38,149 nucleotides of DNA from Paenibacillus glycanilyticus (GCF_030161375.1 NZ_BSSQ01000022.1:1-38149); one strand, 5' to 3'; positions 1-8,201 are shown, counted from the first letter of the stretch. Notes: generated from the sequence alone by a model not told the origin. Program-made: numbers and translations.

Positions 1-38
1 GGACCGCAGGGTCCTGGGAGAGTAGGACGTCGCCAAGC
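1..38 (+). rRNA. rrf: 5S ribosomal RNA, 3' end (partial)
   Basis: The first 38 bases match the conserved 3' end of Bacillales 5S rRNA, ending in the GAGAGTAGGACGTCGCCAAGC segment. The rest of the gene, and presumably the 16S and 23S genes, lie upstream of the window. A strong intrinsic terminator follows directly, so this is the end of an rRNA operon. In B. subtilis the rrnA operon also lies just upstream of csfB. Confidence 0.93.
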
Positions 39-45
39 ACTGAAG

Positions 46-80
46 AGCCTGCCGCATTATGCGGCAGGCTTTTTTGTTTT
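46..80 (+). terminator. rRNA operon intrinsic terminator
   Basis: An 11-bp perfect stem (46-56 with 60-70, core GCCTGCCGCA) with a 3-base loop is followed by a T-rich run. It ends the rRNA operon. Confidence 0.9.
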
Positions 81-609
81 ATTGATGATAATAAGATGCT
101 TCGTTTATTTGGAGGCGGAGTATGCCGTCTATGCGTTGCTTGCGGAAAGCAAGGGATAACAGCATGCGGGGGATGATGAGCCATAAATGCCAGCAGAGGA
201 TGCTAATGAAAAGTGAAGGATCAATCCAAGGATACAAGATGGAGATTGCGCATAAGCCGATCCAGAAGAGGTGTCGGTGTACCCGGCGGTATAACCCAAG
301 GCGAATATCGTTTGCGGGTTTGAAACCAAACCAAGGAGGCGTTATCCCCCATATCCAGCGTCGGTCAACCGCATCCTCGACTCGAATAAAAGCAAGCAGG
401 AGGATAATAAGATGGATCACTTGGATGATGGCAAAGCCGAAGAGCCAGCTGAAGAGGCCGTTCATGCCGAACATAAGTAGTTGAAAGGCCAGCAGTATAG
501 CTGCAATTAGGATATGGCTGTATACTAGCTCCGGGCGAATTACTTTTCTCCGAATAAGCTTATATTGATAAATCGTTGCTGCCTGCTGCTCTAATAACGT
601 TTGACGCAT
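79..609 (-). CDS. conserved hypothetical multi-pass membrane protein
   Basis: The 176-residue protein has about four hydrophobic segments, roughly residues 34-50, 55-75, 115-130 and 135-152, separated by basic stretches rich in Arg and Trp, so it should be an integral membrane protein. I do not recognise the family and assign no function. Two in-frame ATGs are possible, at 618 and 609. The Shine-Dalgarno AAGAAAGGA directly abuts the first and sits about 8 bases before the second, so 609 is preferred. It converges on the rRNA operon terminator and is read away from csfB. In B. subtilis no membrane gene lies between rrnA and csfB. Confidence 0.7.
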   Translation of the reverse strand: MRQTLLEQQAATIYQYKLIRRKVIRPELVYSHILIAAILLAFQLLMFGMNGLFSWLFGFAIIQVIHLIILLLAFIRVEDAVDRRWIWGITPPWFGFKPANDIRLGLYRRVHRHLFWIGLCAISILYPWIDPSLFISILCWHLWLIIPRMLLSLAFRKQRIDGILRLQINEASYYHQ

Positions 610-719
610 GATGAACATCCTTTCTTAATTACTCATGTAGTATATCGGCAAATTCGGATTCACCAATTAGGCGCATGCCGCATACGATATATAAATATTT
701 GAAATGGGCTATGAAACAA

Positions 720-749
720 GTATAAACCGATAGAATATATGCCATAATA
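720..749 (+). promoter_or_regulatory. forespore (sigma-G/sigma-F type) promoter of csfB
   Basis: GTATA at 720-724, an 18-base spacer and CATAATA at 743-749 match the sigma-G consensus (GHATR, 18 bases, CATNHTA) exactly, about 35 bases before the csfB start. Sigma-F recognises an overlapping set of promoters, and B. subtilis csfB is reported as sigma-F dependent, so either factor is possible. Confidence 0.6.
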
Positions 750-784
750 ATAGCTATATAGGTTGACAGAAAGGCGGGATAACC

Positions 785-976
785 ATGGTAGAAGATCGCG
801 AGCTTCATTGCATTATTTGCGGGGAACACAAAGCGGAAGGAGAAGGAATCCGCATCGTGTCCGAGTTTATTTGCGAGACCTGTGAATCCGAGATGGTTCA
901 CACAGATGTGAAAGATGCGAAATATCCTTTCTTTATTCATCAGATGAAACAGATCTTTATCGAAAAAAACGCCTGA
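785..976 (+). CDS. csfB: anti-sigma factor CsfB/Gin (sigma-G inhibitor)
   Basis: This 63-residue protein has the Gin architecture: two CxxC pairs (C-I-I-C near residues 9-12 and C-E-T-C near 30-33) forming a zinc-binding knuckle, then a short hydrophobic/basic helix. In B. subtilis CsfB holds sigma-G (and sigma-E) inactive until the right stage of sporulation. The length matches the 64-residue B. subtilis protein. The ATG at 785 is preceded by AAAGGCGGGA. A forespore-type promoter lies upstream and a terminator overlaps the stop codon, so it is a single-gene transcript. Position next to an rRNA operon and before yaaO is as in B. subtilis. Confidence 0.88.
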   Translation: MVEDRELHCIICGEHKAEGEGIRIVSEFICETCESEMVHTDVKDAKYPFFIHQMKQIFIEKNA

Positions 977-1010
977 GCGGAATCTATAATAGGATGCCGC
1001 TCTTTTTTTT
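975..1010 (+). terminator. csfB intrinsic terminator
   Basis: A 10-bp stem with one mismatch (975-984 with 993-1002, core GAGCGG/CCGCTC) is followed by eight Ts. It begins inside the csfB stop codon. Confidence 0.85.
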
Positions 1011-1052
1011 GTGCGGTACAATAGATGAAAAATAGATAGAAGGTAACTTCGT

Positions 1053-2534
1053 ATGAATCGTTTGCAAGCCCCTTTATTTGATGCGTTAGTTAAGCATTAT
1101 GAGTCAGGTCCGGTTGGGTTTCATGTGCCGGGACATGGCTATGGGCAAGTATATAATTTAGAGTCTTCCATAGAAAACAAATGGTTGTCTACCATTATGA
1201 AGCTGGATGTTACCGAACTGTCGACGACGGATGATCTGCATCATCCGGAGGCATCCATAGGTGAGGCCCAGAAACTTGCTGCCCAATGTTTCGGAGCGGA
1301 GGAGACTTTTTTTCTCGTAGGTGGGAGTACGTCAGGGAATCTTGCGATGATTCTTGCCGTATGCGAGCCAGGCGATCTGATTCTTGTACAGCGCAATGTT
1401 CATAAATCGGTTATAAACGGACTTAAGCTGGCAGGAGCTAAAGCCGTATTCCTTATGCCTCAGATTGACGAGGAGACAGGTCTATCTACTATTCCGTCTA
1501 TCGAAGAGATTGAACAAGCGCTTAAGTTGTATCCGGAGGCTAAAGGCGTTATGCTGACCAATCCCAATTATTATGGGATGAGCACGAACCTATCCAGATA
1601 TGCGGATCTTTTACACCAATATAATAAGCCGCTATTAATAGATGAAGCTCATGGTGCCCATTACGGCTTCCATCCTGCATTTCCGATGTCTGCTTTGCAG
1701 GCAGGTGCGGATGCGGTTGTACAATCCACTCATAAGACGTTGTCGGCGCTTACGATGGGCGCCATGCTTCATGTACAGGGCAATCGAATTTCGAGAGATT
1801 CTTTGAGGGAAGTGCTGTCGGCTGTTCAGAGCTCAAGCCCTTCTTTCCCGATCATGGCTTCTCTTGATGTTGCAAGAGTGATGGTGGACCGTTACCAATC
1901 CGATTGGTTTGAGCCTGGGGTGGCTTCCGCAGAAGCTTTTCGCAAGTGGTTGGCTCATGAGGATCGACTAATTAAGGTGCTTCAGTTAGATTCCAAATCA
2001 GCTGCATACGATCAATTGGATCCGCTACGAATCGTGCTCAGAGATAGTACGGGAACACTCACCGGATTCGAGCTGCAAAAAATGTTTGAAGAGTATGGTT
2101 GCTGGGCCGAAATGGCCGATCTTAGACATGTAGTTCTTGTATGGGGAAGCCGTACAGGAGAAAGTAATAGATTAAAGCTTCAGGATGCATGCGCTAGAAT
2201 CGAAAGGTTTATTGAGACGAAACCTTTTAAGAATAAAGAGTTAAAAGTTTCGGCAGGCTTATTTTGGGGTAATGGAACGTCAAGCCGTCTAAAACCGGTA
2301 GAATGGAACCGGAAAAAGAGGGAGCATCATCGAATACCGCTTGATGAAGCGGAAGGATTAGAGGCAGCAGAGATGGTTATACCTTATCCCCCTGGCATCC
2401 CGGTTATTTATCCGGGTGAAACGTTGACGAAGGAGCTGATCAGCTACATTTCGACATTAACCGGGACGGGTGTCAAATTTCAGGGTGCAGTTGACAATTC
2501 AATGCAGACGATTGCCGTATATCCCGGTAATTAG
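1053..2534 (+). CDS. yaaO: Orn/Lys/Arg decarboxylase family PLP enzyme (YaaO-like)
   Basis: A 493-residue pyridoxal-phosphate enzyme of the fold-type I Orn/Lys/Arg decarboxylase family. The N-terminal HVPGHG motif is at residues 24-29, the cofactor-contacting DEAHGAH at 197-203, and the Schiff-base lysine is expected at K228 in the STHKT motif. The C-terminal decarboxylase domain follows to about residue 485. It lacks the N-terminal wing domain of the large inducible enterobacterial decarboxylases and matches the shorter Bacillus form. The family makes polyamine precursors by decarboxylating a basic amino acid, but sequence alone does not fix the substrate. AGAAGG lies 9 bases before the ATG. 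The gene directly precedes tmk, as in B. subtilis. Confidence 0.87.
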   Translation: MNRLQAPLFDALVKHYESGPVGFHVPGHGYGQVYNLESSIENKWLSTIMKLDVTELSTTDDLHHPEASIGEAQKLAAQCFGAEETFFLVGGSTSGNLAMILAVCEPGDLILVQRNVHKSVINGLKLAGAKAVFLMPQIDEETGLSTIPSIEEIEQALKLYPEAKGVMLTNPNYYGMSTNLSRYADLLHQYNKPLLIDEAHGAHYGFHPAFPMSALQAGADAVVQSTHKTLSALTMGAMLHVQGNRISRDSLREVLSAVQSSSPSFPIMASLDVARVMVDRYQSDWFEPGVASAEAFRKWLAHEDRLIKVLQLDSKSAAYDQLDPLRIVLRDSTGTLTGFELQKMFEEYGCWAEMADLRHVVLVWGSRTGESNRLKLQDACARIERFIETKPFKNKELKVSAGLFWGNGTSSRLKPVEWNRKKREHHRIPLDEAEGLEAAEMVIPYPPGIPVIYPGETLTKELISYISTLTGTGVKFQGAVDNSMQTIAVYPGN

Positions 2535-2544
2535 TCAAAATTCA

Positions 2545-2573
2545 TTGTACAAGGATAGTCGCTTTGTTAGAAT
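2545..2573 (+). promoter_or_regulatory. weak candidate sigma-A promoter before tmk
   Basis: TTGTAC (2545-2550), a 17-base spacer and TAGAAT (2568-2573) lie in the 82-base gap between yaaO and tmk. The -10 is good but the -35 matches only three consensus bases. Confidence 0.35.
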
Positions 2574-2616
2574 AGTAATAATACACAAATATAGTTTGAG
2601 TAGGAGCCATACGAGG

Positions 2617-3270
2617 TTGAATAAGGGAATCTTTATAACTATAGAAGGCGGCGAAGGAGCCGGCAAAACAACACTGATTCAGCAGCTGTCGCATACGATG
2701 CAGCAGCGAGGCAAAACCGTTATGACGACTCGCGAGCCGGGCGGCATTCCGATTGCGGAGCAAATACGCTCCGTAATATTGGACCGCAGCCACACAAGTA
2801 TGGATGCCAGAACGGAAGCGCTACTATACGCGGCAGCAAGGCGTCAGCATTTGGTGGAAAAAGTGATGCCGGCTTTAGCGGACGGTCAGGTCGTTATTTG
2901 TGACCGATTCGTTGATAGTAGCCTTGCCTATCAAGGCCATGCCAGAGGGCTTGGAATGGATGATGTCTGGTCAATCAACCGGTTTGCGATAGAGGGTGCG
3001 ATGCCGCAGCTTACTATCTATATGGATATTGAACCGGAGATTGGCCTAGCTAGGATTCAGGCAGCGGGAACGCGCGAAGTGAACCGCCTGGATCTGGAGT
3101 CGCTTGCTTTTCACGAACGCGTGCGGGAAGGGTACCGGATGCTGCTTGAGCAGTTCCCGGAACGGATCGTGCAGGTAGATGCGGGGAAAGAGGCAAATGT
3201 CGTGCTGGAAGAAGTTATTTTGACGATTGACCGCAGATTTAGAGGGTTTTTCGCAGCCGATGTGCAATAA
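2617..3270 (+). CDS. tmk: thymidylate kinase
   Basis: Phosphorylates dTMP to dTDP with ATP in the dTTP pathway. With the TTG start at 2617 the protein has 217 residues, close to the family norm of about 210. The P-loop GGEGAGKT is at residues 11-18, TREPGG at 38-43, and the DRF substrate motif at 96-98. An open frame extends back to 2470 inside yaaO, but that extension has no family similarity. TAGGAG at 2601-2606 sits 10 bases before the TTG, giving a start immediately before the conserved GIFITIEG strand. It opens a run of closely spaced genes (darA, yaaR, holB, ricT, yabA) in the same order as B. subtilis. Confidence 0.93.
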   Translation: MNKGIFITIEGGEGAGKTTLIQQLSHTMQQRGKTVMTTREPGGIPIAEQIRSVILDRSHTSMDARTEALLYAAARRQHLVEKVMPALADGQVVICDRFVDSSLAYQGHARGLGMDDVWSINRFAIEGAMPQLTIYMDIEPEIGLARIQAAGTREVNRLDLESLAFHERVREGYRMLLEQFPERIVQVDAGKEANVVLEEVILTIDRRFRGFFAADVQ

Positions 3271-3323
3271 ACAACATTAGAATGACTCGTGCCTGTTCTA
3301 TTAACCTATTGGGAGGAATGAGG

Positions 3324-3653
3324 ATGAAATTAGTCATTGCGATTGTACAAGATAAGGATAGCAACCGTTTGTCGAATGCTCTTGTAAAGGATGGATTCCG
3401 TGCAACCAAACTTGCAAGTACGGGGGGATTCCTTCGTGCCGGCAATACGACCTTTATGATCGGTATTGAAGATGAGCGCGTACATGAAGTATTGCAGGTC
3501 ATCAGTTCGAACTGCAAGGTGAGAGATCAGCTTGTGACACCGGTATCTCCAATCGGAGGTTCAACCGATTCGTATATTCCTTTCCCTGTAGAAGTGCAAG
3601 TAGGGGGAGCAGCCGTATTTGTAGTTCCTGTTGAGCGATTCGAACATTTCTGA
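3324..3653 (+). CDS. darA: cyclic-di-AMP receptor DarA (PstA, PII-like)
   Basis: A 109-residue PII-like protein, the same length as B. subtilis DarA (YaaQ). This trimeric family binds cyclic-di-AMP at subunit interfaces. The start MKLVIAIVQDKD, the FRATKLASTGGFL segment with the glycine-rich T-loop base, and the C-terminal hydrophobic strand ending FEHF are typical. The frame is open from 3282, but GGGAGG at 3311-3316 sits 7 bases before the ATG at 3324 and the family starts there. Its downstream partners are not established. The ydaO-type riboswitch before yabE in this window senses the same nucleotide. Confidence 0.92.
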   Translation: MKLVIAIVQDKDSNRLSNALVKDGFRATKLASTGGFLRAGNTTFMIGIEDERVHEVLQVISSNCKVRDQLVTPVSPIGGSTDSYIPFPVEVQVGGAAVFVVPVERFEHF

Positions 3654-3669
3654 TGGGACGTGTTAAGCG

Positions 3670-4113
3670 ATGAAAATCGATCAAAGCTGGCGTCCGCTTG
3701 GACAGAACCGTACAGGCGGAGATACAGCTGCGAAACCTGCGCAGGTTAGAAGCTTCTCCGATGCGATGATCCAGCAAGATAATTTGCGGACCCAGGAACA
3801 GCTGCAGCAGAAGCTTACGGAGATTCATAACCAAGGCGAACGTTTGGCCAGAACCATGACGGTTCGCGAACTCAAGATGTACCGGCAAATGGTGAAGCGG
3901 TTCCTTGAGGATACGGTAAAACGCGGGATTGGGCTGAAGGAGCTGCGCGGTTTTGATCGAAGAGGACGGACGAAGCGATACAAGCTGCTGGATGAGATTG
4001 ATTCGGCGCTTGTATCGATGGCAGAGGAACTGCTGGAGACGGAACAAGGCAGAATTGAACTGCTTGGCCGCCTCGGAGAAATTCGCGGGCTGCTTATGAA
4101 TTTATTGTTTTAG
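3670..4113 (+). CDS. yaaR: YaaR family protein (DUF327)
   Basis: A 147-residue, soluble, mostly helical protein with the YaaR signature: a variable basic N-terminus, then long helices including the TVRELKMYRQMVKRFLED region (about residues 60-77) and a C-terminal helix ending in a hydrophobic LLMNLLF. Its function is not established in the family. It lies between darA and holB, 16 bases after darA, exactly as in B. subtilis, so it is probably co-transcribed with the replication genes. Confidence 0.85.
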   Translation: MKIDQSWRPLGQNRTGGDTAAKPAQVRSFSDAMIQQDNLRTQEQLQQKLTEIHNQGERLARTMTVRELKMYRQMVKRFLEDTVKRGIGLKELRGFDRRGRTKRYKLLDEIDSALVSMAEELLETEQGRIELLGRLGEIRGLLMNLLF

Positions 4114-4142
4114 ACAAGGTTAAGAAAGGTTAGGAAGCAGCA

Positions 4143-5120
4143 ATGAGCATGGAACAAATAGCCGGCCAATGGAAAGCGAAACGAATATTGAAGCATGCGC
4201 TGCAGAGCGGAAAGGTATCGCATGCTTATTTGTTCTACGGTCCTTCCGGAACCGGAAGAAAAGCTATGGCAAGAGCTTTCGCAAAAGCGCTGTTTTGTAC
4301 GGCCGGCGGAGACGATGCTTGCGATCATTGCCTGGAGTGCCGTAAGTTCGATAACGGAAACCAGCCTGACCTGCTTACCATAACGCCGGACGGGCAATCG
4401 ATTAAGATCGATCAAATCCGCGAACTTCAAAGGGAGCTTGCCTACCGGGGAAGCGGAACTTCACGTAAGATATATATTGTCGAACGTGCAGAAAAGATGA
4501 CTCAACAGGCGGCAAACAGTCTGCTTAAATTTCTGGAAGAGCCGCTTTCTCCAATTGTTGCAATCCTGATTACGGATAATGGACAAGCCGTACTACCAAC
4601 CATTCGATCCAGAGCGCAGTGGGTGCCGTTTCTTCCATTCTCCGCAAGCGAGATGCTGCAGACATTAGTGGATGAAGGATCATCGCCGCTTCTTGCGCGT
4701 GCGGCTGTGCAACTTAGTTCTGGACTGGATGGTGCTAGAGAGATTATCCAACAGAATCAGTTTGCAGAAATCAGAAACGTAGTGATACAATTAGGGAAGG
4801 AGAGTCTGACCCGATTCACCGCGGGGATGATCACCGCCCAGCAGCAATTTTTCAAAACGGACCTGGCTAGTGAGGCTCAACTCTTGTTGTCCCTATTGGT
4901 ATTATGGTTCAAAGACATGATTCAATTTCAGGCCGGAAGGCAGGAAAGTATTGTTTATATAGATCAGTTGGATTGGATCAGCAAGCATGCGTTCAACCGC
5001 CCGACCGAGAGTTGGATCTCTTGCATCGAGCATACGCTGGAAGCGGGTAAGCGAATACGTGCTAACGTATCGCCGCAGCTTGCTATCGAGCAACTATTGG
5101 TAAACCTACAGGAGGGCTAA
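4143..5120 (+). CDS. holB: DNA polymerase III delta' subunit
   Basis: A clamp-loader subunit of 325 residues. The degenerate P-loop GPSGTGRK spans residues 33-40. Four cysteines at 52, 60, 63 and 66 form the zinc module typical of gamma/delta' proteins. ANSLLKFLEEP and the sensor-1-like TIRSRAQ motif follow in the AAA+ domain, and the C-terminal third is the helical collar domain. With gamma/tau and delta it loads the DnaN sliding clamp. It ends 4 bases before ricT, pointing to translational coupling. Confidence 0.92.
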   Translation: MSMEQIAGQWKAKRILKHALQSGKVSHAYLFYGPSGTGRKAMARAFAKALFCTAGGDDACDHCLECRKFDNGNQPDLLTITPDGQSIKIDQIRELQRELAYRGSGTSRKIYIVERAEKMTQQAANSLLKFLEEPLSPIVAILITDNGQAVLPTIRSRAQWVPFLPFSASEMLQTLVDEGSSPLLARAAVQLSSGLDGAREIIQQNQFAEIRNVVIQLGKESLTRFTAGMITAQQQFFKTDLASEAQLLLSLLVLWFKDMIQFQAGRQESIVYIDQLDWISKHAFNRPTESWISCIEHTLEAGKRIRANVSPQLAIEQLLVNLQEG

Positions 5121-5124
5121 ATCC

Positions 5125-5934
5125 TTGTATAACGTTGTCGGTGTCCGCTTTAAGAAAGCGGGCAAGATTTATTACTTTGATCCAGCCCTGCACCCCGTGG
5201 ACAAGGACCAGCATGTTATTGTCGAAACGGCCAGGGGGATCGAATATGGTAAGGTCGTGGTTGGACAGAAAGAAGTCGGTGAAGCAGACGTCGTCCTTCC
5301 GCTCAAAAAGGTGATTCGAATTGCCAGCGATGTAGATGCGAAGGTCGTGGAGGAGAATCGTGCCGCCGCGAAAAACGCTTTTTCTACTTGTTTGGACAAG
5401 ATAAGAGATCATCAGCTTAAGATGAAGTTGGTTGACGTGGAGTTCACGTTTGACCGCAACAAAATAATTTTCTACTTTACGGCTGAAGGAAGAGTTGATT
5501 TCCGGGAGCTTGTCAAAGATTTGGCCAGCGTATTCCGTACACGGATCGAGCTTAGGCAAATCGGTGTACGCGATGAAGCGAAGATGCTGGGAGGCATCGG
5601 GCCATGCGGGCGCGTATTATGCTGCTCGTCTTGGCTTGGAGATTTCGAACCCGTATCGATCAAAATGGCTAAGGATCAGAACTTATCGCTCAATCCTACG
5701 AAGATCTCGGGGTTATGCGGCCGTCTTATGTGCTGCTTGAAATATGAGCATGACAATTACGAAAGCGTGCGGGAGGAACTACCTGCCGTAGGTAAAATCG
5801 TCGTCACGTCTTATGGCGAAGGCAAAGTAACGGGCATCAACGCTTCCACGAAGTCTGTGTACGTGCAGTTGTTCGATGTGTCGGGTAAACCGAAGGAGCT
5901 GCCGCTCGACGATGTGGTTGTGAAGGAAAATTGA
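5125..5934 (+). CDS. ricT: RicT (YaaT), PSP1-domain regulator of RNA processing
   Basis: A 269-residue PSP1-domain protein. In B. subtilis RicT forms the Y-complex with RicA and RicF, binds Fe-S clusters, and with RNase Y promotes mRNA processing, sporulation, competence and biofilm formation. Two cysteine-rich motifs, CGRVLCC and CGRLMCC, in the second half fit cluster ligation. The start is TTG at 5125, 8 bases after GGAGGG at 5111-5116, which lies inside the end of holB. It is followed after 32 bases by yabA. ricA and ricF are not in the window. Confidence 0.92.
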   Translation: MYNVVGVRFKKAGKIYYFDPALHPVDKDQHVIVETARGIEYGKVVVGQKEVGEADVVLPLKKVIRIASDVDAKVVEENRAAAKNAFSTCLDKIRDHQLKMKLVDVEFTFDRNKIIFYFTAEGRVDFRELVKDLASVFRTRIELRQIGVRDEAKMLGGIGPCGRVLCCSSWLGDFEPVSIKMAKDQNLSLNPTKISGLCGRLMCCLKYEHDNYESVREELPAVGKIVVTSYGEGKVTGINASTKSVYVQLFDVSGKPKELPLDDVVVKEN

Positions 5935-5966
5935 ACGACTACGTTTGAAAGCTCTGGGGTGAAAGC

Positions 5967-6383
5967 TTGGAGAACAAAGAAATCTTTAATCAAATGGATG
6001 AATTAGAAAGCCGGATGGGCGATTTCCATGTTCATCTGGGCGTTCTGAAGCAGCGGGTCAAAGAACTGCTGGAAGAAAATCAGCAGCTCAGTATGGAAAA
6101 CGAACAGCTGCGCAAAATATTGAAACGTGAGACGTCGCCGAAGCCAAAGTCTGCTGCCAATCGTAGCGAAGGACAAGCTGCTCAGCCTGCCCGACGCGAG
6201 GTTGCAGTGCATGCGGAGGAAGATACGGTTAACGATACATCACAGCAAGCCGGTCTCGTCGGTGAGGCGCATGATAACTTGGCTAGGCTGTATCACGAAG
6301 GATTCCACATTTGCAACGTCTATTACGGGCATTTGCGGACGGAAGGCGATTGCTTGTTCTGCTTATCCTTCCTAAATAAATAA
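5967..6383 (+). CDS. yabA: replication initiation control protein YabA
   Basis: A negative regulator of initiation that links DnaA and the DnaN clamp in Bacillus. The 138-residue protein has a long N-terminal leucine-zipper coiled coil (about residues 1-55, rich in Leu, Glu, Gln), a variable Ala/Glu linker, and a C-terminal zinc module near residues 113-134 with the FHICN and CLFC motifs. The start is TTG at 5967 with GGGGTG about 5 bases upstream. It sits directly after ricT, as in B. subtilis. Confidence 0.9.
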   Translation: MENKEIFNQMDELESRMGDFHVHLGVLKQRVKELLEENQQLSMENEQLRKILKRETSPKPKSAANRSEGQAAQPARREVAVHAEEDTVNDTSQQAGLVGEAHDNLARLYHEGFHICNVYYGHLRTEGDCLFCLSFLNK

Positions 6384-6398
6384 CAGAACATTGTATGC

Positions 6399-6430
6399 AT
6401 ACCGTCCTTGGCTGTCTGAGGACGGTATCT
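6399..6430 (+). terminator. hairpin after yabA, possible weak terminator
   Basis: A perfect 10-bp inverted repeat (6399-6408 with 6419-6428, core ATACCGTCCT) is followed only by a short CTTT tract. It may attenuate rather than stop transcription into yabB. Confidence 0.4.
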
Positions 6431-6455
6431 TTATGTTAGGGGAGTTAGATCTAAA

Positions 6456-7151
6456 GTGCAGGATGTACAACTGGAACCCAATGAACGAATCGATGATCTG
6501 ATGACGGAGACGGGGCTTCGCATTATCCAAAGTCGGGAAGTGTTCAGCTTCTCTTTGGACGCGGTGCTGTTGTCCAAGTTTGCTACGATTCCAAAGCGCG
6601 GCCGAATTCTTGATCTATGTTCCGGCAACGGCGTTATTCCGATGCTGCTGACGACGAGAACTGACGCTAAAATAGATGCCGTAGAAATACAGCCAAGGCT
6701 GGCAGACATGGCAAGGCGCAGTGTAGAGATGAATGGGTTGTCCGATCAAATTTCGATTATTGAAGCGGATCTGAAAATATACATGAAAGAAGCGGGTAAT
6801 GGTATTTATGACGCCGTTACGGTCAATCCTCCATACATGGCGGTAAAAGCCGGCGATTCAAATCCTAACGAGCATTACGCAATCGCTCGCCATGAGGTAC
6901 ATTGCACGCTGGATGATGTTGTCCATGCTTGTGCCGGATTAGTCCGTTCTGGCGGTAAAGTAGCAATGGTCCATCGGCCATCCCGATTTATCGATATCAT
7001 AGAAGCGATGAGAAAATATCGTCTTGAACCCAAGCGAGTGCAGTTTATTCATCCCAACGCGCGTGGAGAAGCTAATATGGTGTTAATTGAAGCCATACGC
7101 GATGGCAAGCCGGAACTTCGGCTACTGCCTCCGTATTTCGTATATGAATAA
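6456..7151 (+). CDS. yabB: tRNA1(Val) (adenine-37-N6)-methyltransferase family (YabB/TrmN6)
   Basis: A 231-residue class I SAM-dependent methyltransferase. SAM-binding motif I, LDLCSGNG, lies at residues 52-59 and the catalytic NPPY of N6-adenine methylases at 124-127. This subgroup is related to E. coli TrmN6 (YfiC). The start is GTG at 6456, with GGGGAG 11 bases upstream. It lies between yabA and rsmI. B. subtilis has the small GIY-YIG gene yazA between yabB and rsmI; the 37-base gap here has no room for it. Confidence 0.87.
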   Translation: MQDVQLEPNERIDDLMTETGLRIIQSREVFSFSLDAVLLSKFATIPKRGRILDLCSGNGVIPMLLTTRTDAKIDAVEIQPRLADMARRSVEMNGLSDQISIIEADLKIYMKEAGNGIYDAVTVNPPYMAVKAGDSNPNEHYAIARHEVHCTLDDVVHACAGLVRSGGKVAMVHRPSRFIDIIEAMRKYRLEPKRVQFIHPNARGEANMVLIEAIRDGKPELRLLPPYFVYE

Positions 7152-7188
7152 TAGACAGCTGCTTTTGTAGTGGAGAAGGAGCATGCAG

Positions 7189-8076
7189 ATGGTACAAGTA
7201 CAGAAAAGTTTCAAGGATCAGGTTGCCGGAGGTTATGGAACCCTTTATTTAGTCGCTACCCCAATCGGCAATCTGGAGGATATGACGTTCCGGGCGATTC
7301 GAACGTTAAAGGAGGTACAGCTTATTGCCGCGGAAGATACGAGGCAAACACGCAAGCTGCTTACCCATTTCGAAATCTCTACCCGACTGGTCAGCTATCA
7401 TGAACATAATAAACAGGCGAGCGGAAGCGAGCTTATCCGTTTATTGACGGAAGGGCAATCTATTGCGCTTGTCAGCGACGCCGGATTACCGGCCGTTAGC
7501 GATCCTGGAGCGGATCTGGTTGCGGATGCCGTAGAACAAGGGATAACGGTTGTACCTATTCCAGGCGCTAATGCTGCATTATCGGCACTGATCATATCGG
7601 GTCTGCCGACTGAACAATTCATGTTCACCGGATTTCCACCGAGAGAGAAGAAATCTCTTGGCGAGTGGTTGAAGCGTCTGCAGTATCAGGAAGGGACTTT
7701 AATGATGTATGAGTCTCCTCACCGCCTCAAAAAAACACTGGATGCCATGTTGGAGCATTGGGGCGACCGCAAAATAGCAATGGTGAGAGAGTTGACGAAG
7801 CGCCATGAGGAAGCTGCGCGAGGAACGATATCGGAATGTCTTGCTTTTCTAGAAGAGCATCCGCCGCTTGGCGAGTATTGCCTTATTATTGAGGGAGCCG
7901 TTGCAGGTGCTGGAGATCACGCGCAAAGCGGAGAGAGCTGGTGGGCATCGCTTGAGCTTGAAGAGCATGTGGACCATTATGAGAAGGAAGGCAATGACCG
8001 TAAAGAAGCGATAAAAAAAGCGGCGCTTGACCGCGGTCTACCAAAACGCGAAGTCTATAACGCAGTGAACAGATAG
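7189..8076 (+). CDS. rsmI: 16S rRNA (cytidine-1402-2'-O)-methyltransferase RsmI
   Basis: A 295-residue tetrapyrrole-methylase-fold enzyme that methylates the ribose of C1402 in 16S rRNA. The N-terminal TPIGNLEDMT motif (from about residue 24), AEDTRQTRKLL, and SDAGLPAVSDPG are the family signatures. Two ATGs are close together (7183 and 7189); AAGGAG at 7176-7181 is 1 base from the first and 7 from the second, so 7189 is preferred. It is the last gene of the tmk-to-rsmI run; abrB is convergent beyond it. Confidence 0.92.
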   Translation: MVQVQKSFKDQVAGGYGTLYLVATPIGNLEDMTFRAIRTLKEVQLIAAEDTRQTRKLLTHFEISTRLVSYHEHNKQASGSELIRLLTEGQSIALVSDAGLPAVSDPGADLVADAVEQGITVVPIPGANAALSALIISGLPTEQFMFTGFPPREKKSLGEWLKRLQYQEGTLMMYESPHRLKKTLDAMLEHWGDRKIAMVRELTKRHEEAARGTISECLAFLEEHPPLGEYCLIIEGAVAGAGDHAQSGESWWASLELEEHVDHYEKEGNDRKEAIKKAALDRGLPKREVYNAVNR

Positions 8077-8089
8077 TTTACTGCGTTAT
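8057..8089 (+). terminator. hairpin over the rsmI stop codon
   Basis: A perfect 10-bp inverted repeat (8057-8066 with 8080-8089, core ATAACGCAGT) encloses the stop codon. It lacks a T-run, so it is a poor intrinsic terminator but could protect the 3' end. Confidence 0.35.
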
Positions 8090-8095
8090 TTGCGC

Positions 8096-8137
8096 AAAAA
8101 AAAAAGACCTTCCTGGCCGGGTTCTAGCACAGGAAGG
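8096..8137 (-). terminator. abrB intrinsic terminator (minus strand)
   Basis: An 8-bp stem (8108-8115 with 8130-8137, core CCTTCCTG) is preceded on the plus strand by ten As, so on the minus strand the hairpin is followed by a T-run. It lies 64 bases beyond the abrB stop. Confidence 0.8.
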
Positions 8138-8201
8138 CATCAAGGAGTATAAAAAGGTTAGAATTAACAAGTTGGTGTATTTCTATTATAACCTATAAAT
8201 C

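Noticed and set aside
2470..2616. N-terminal extension of tmk overlapping yaaO
   Set aside because: The extension has no family similarity, and a good Shine-Dalgarno precedes the TTG at 2617.
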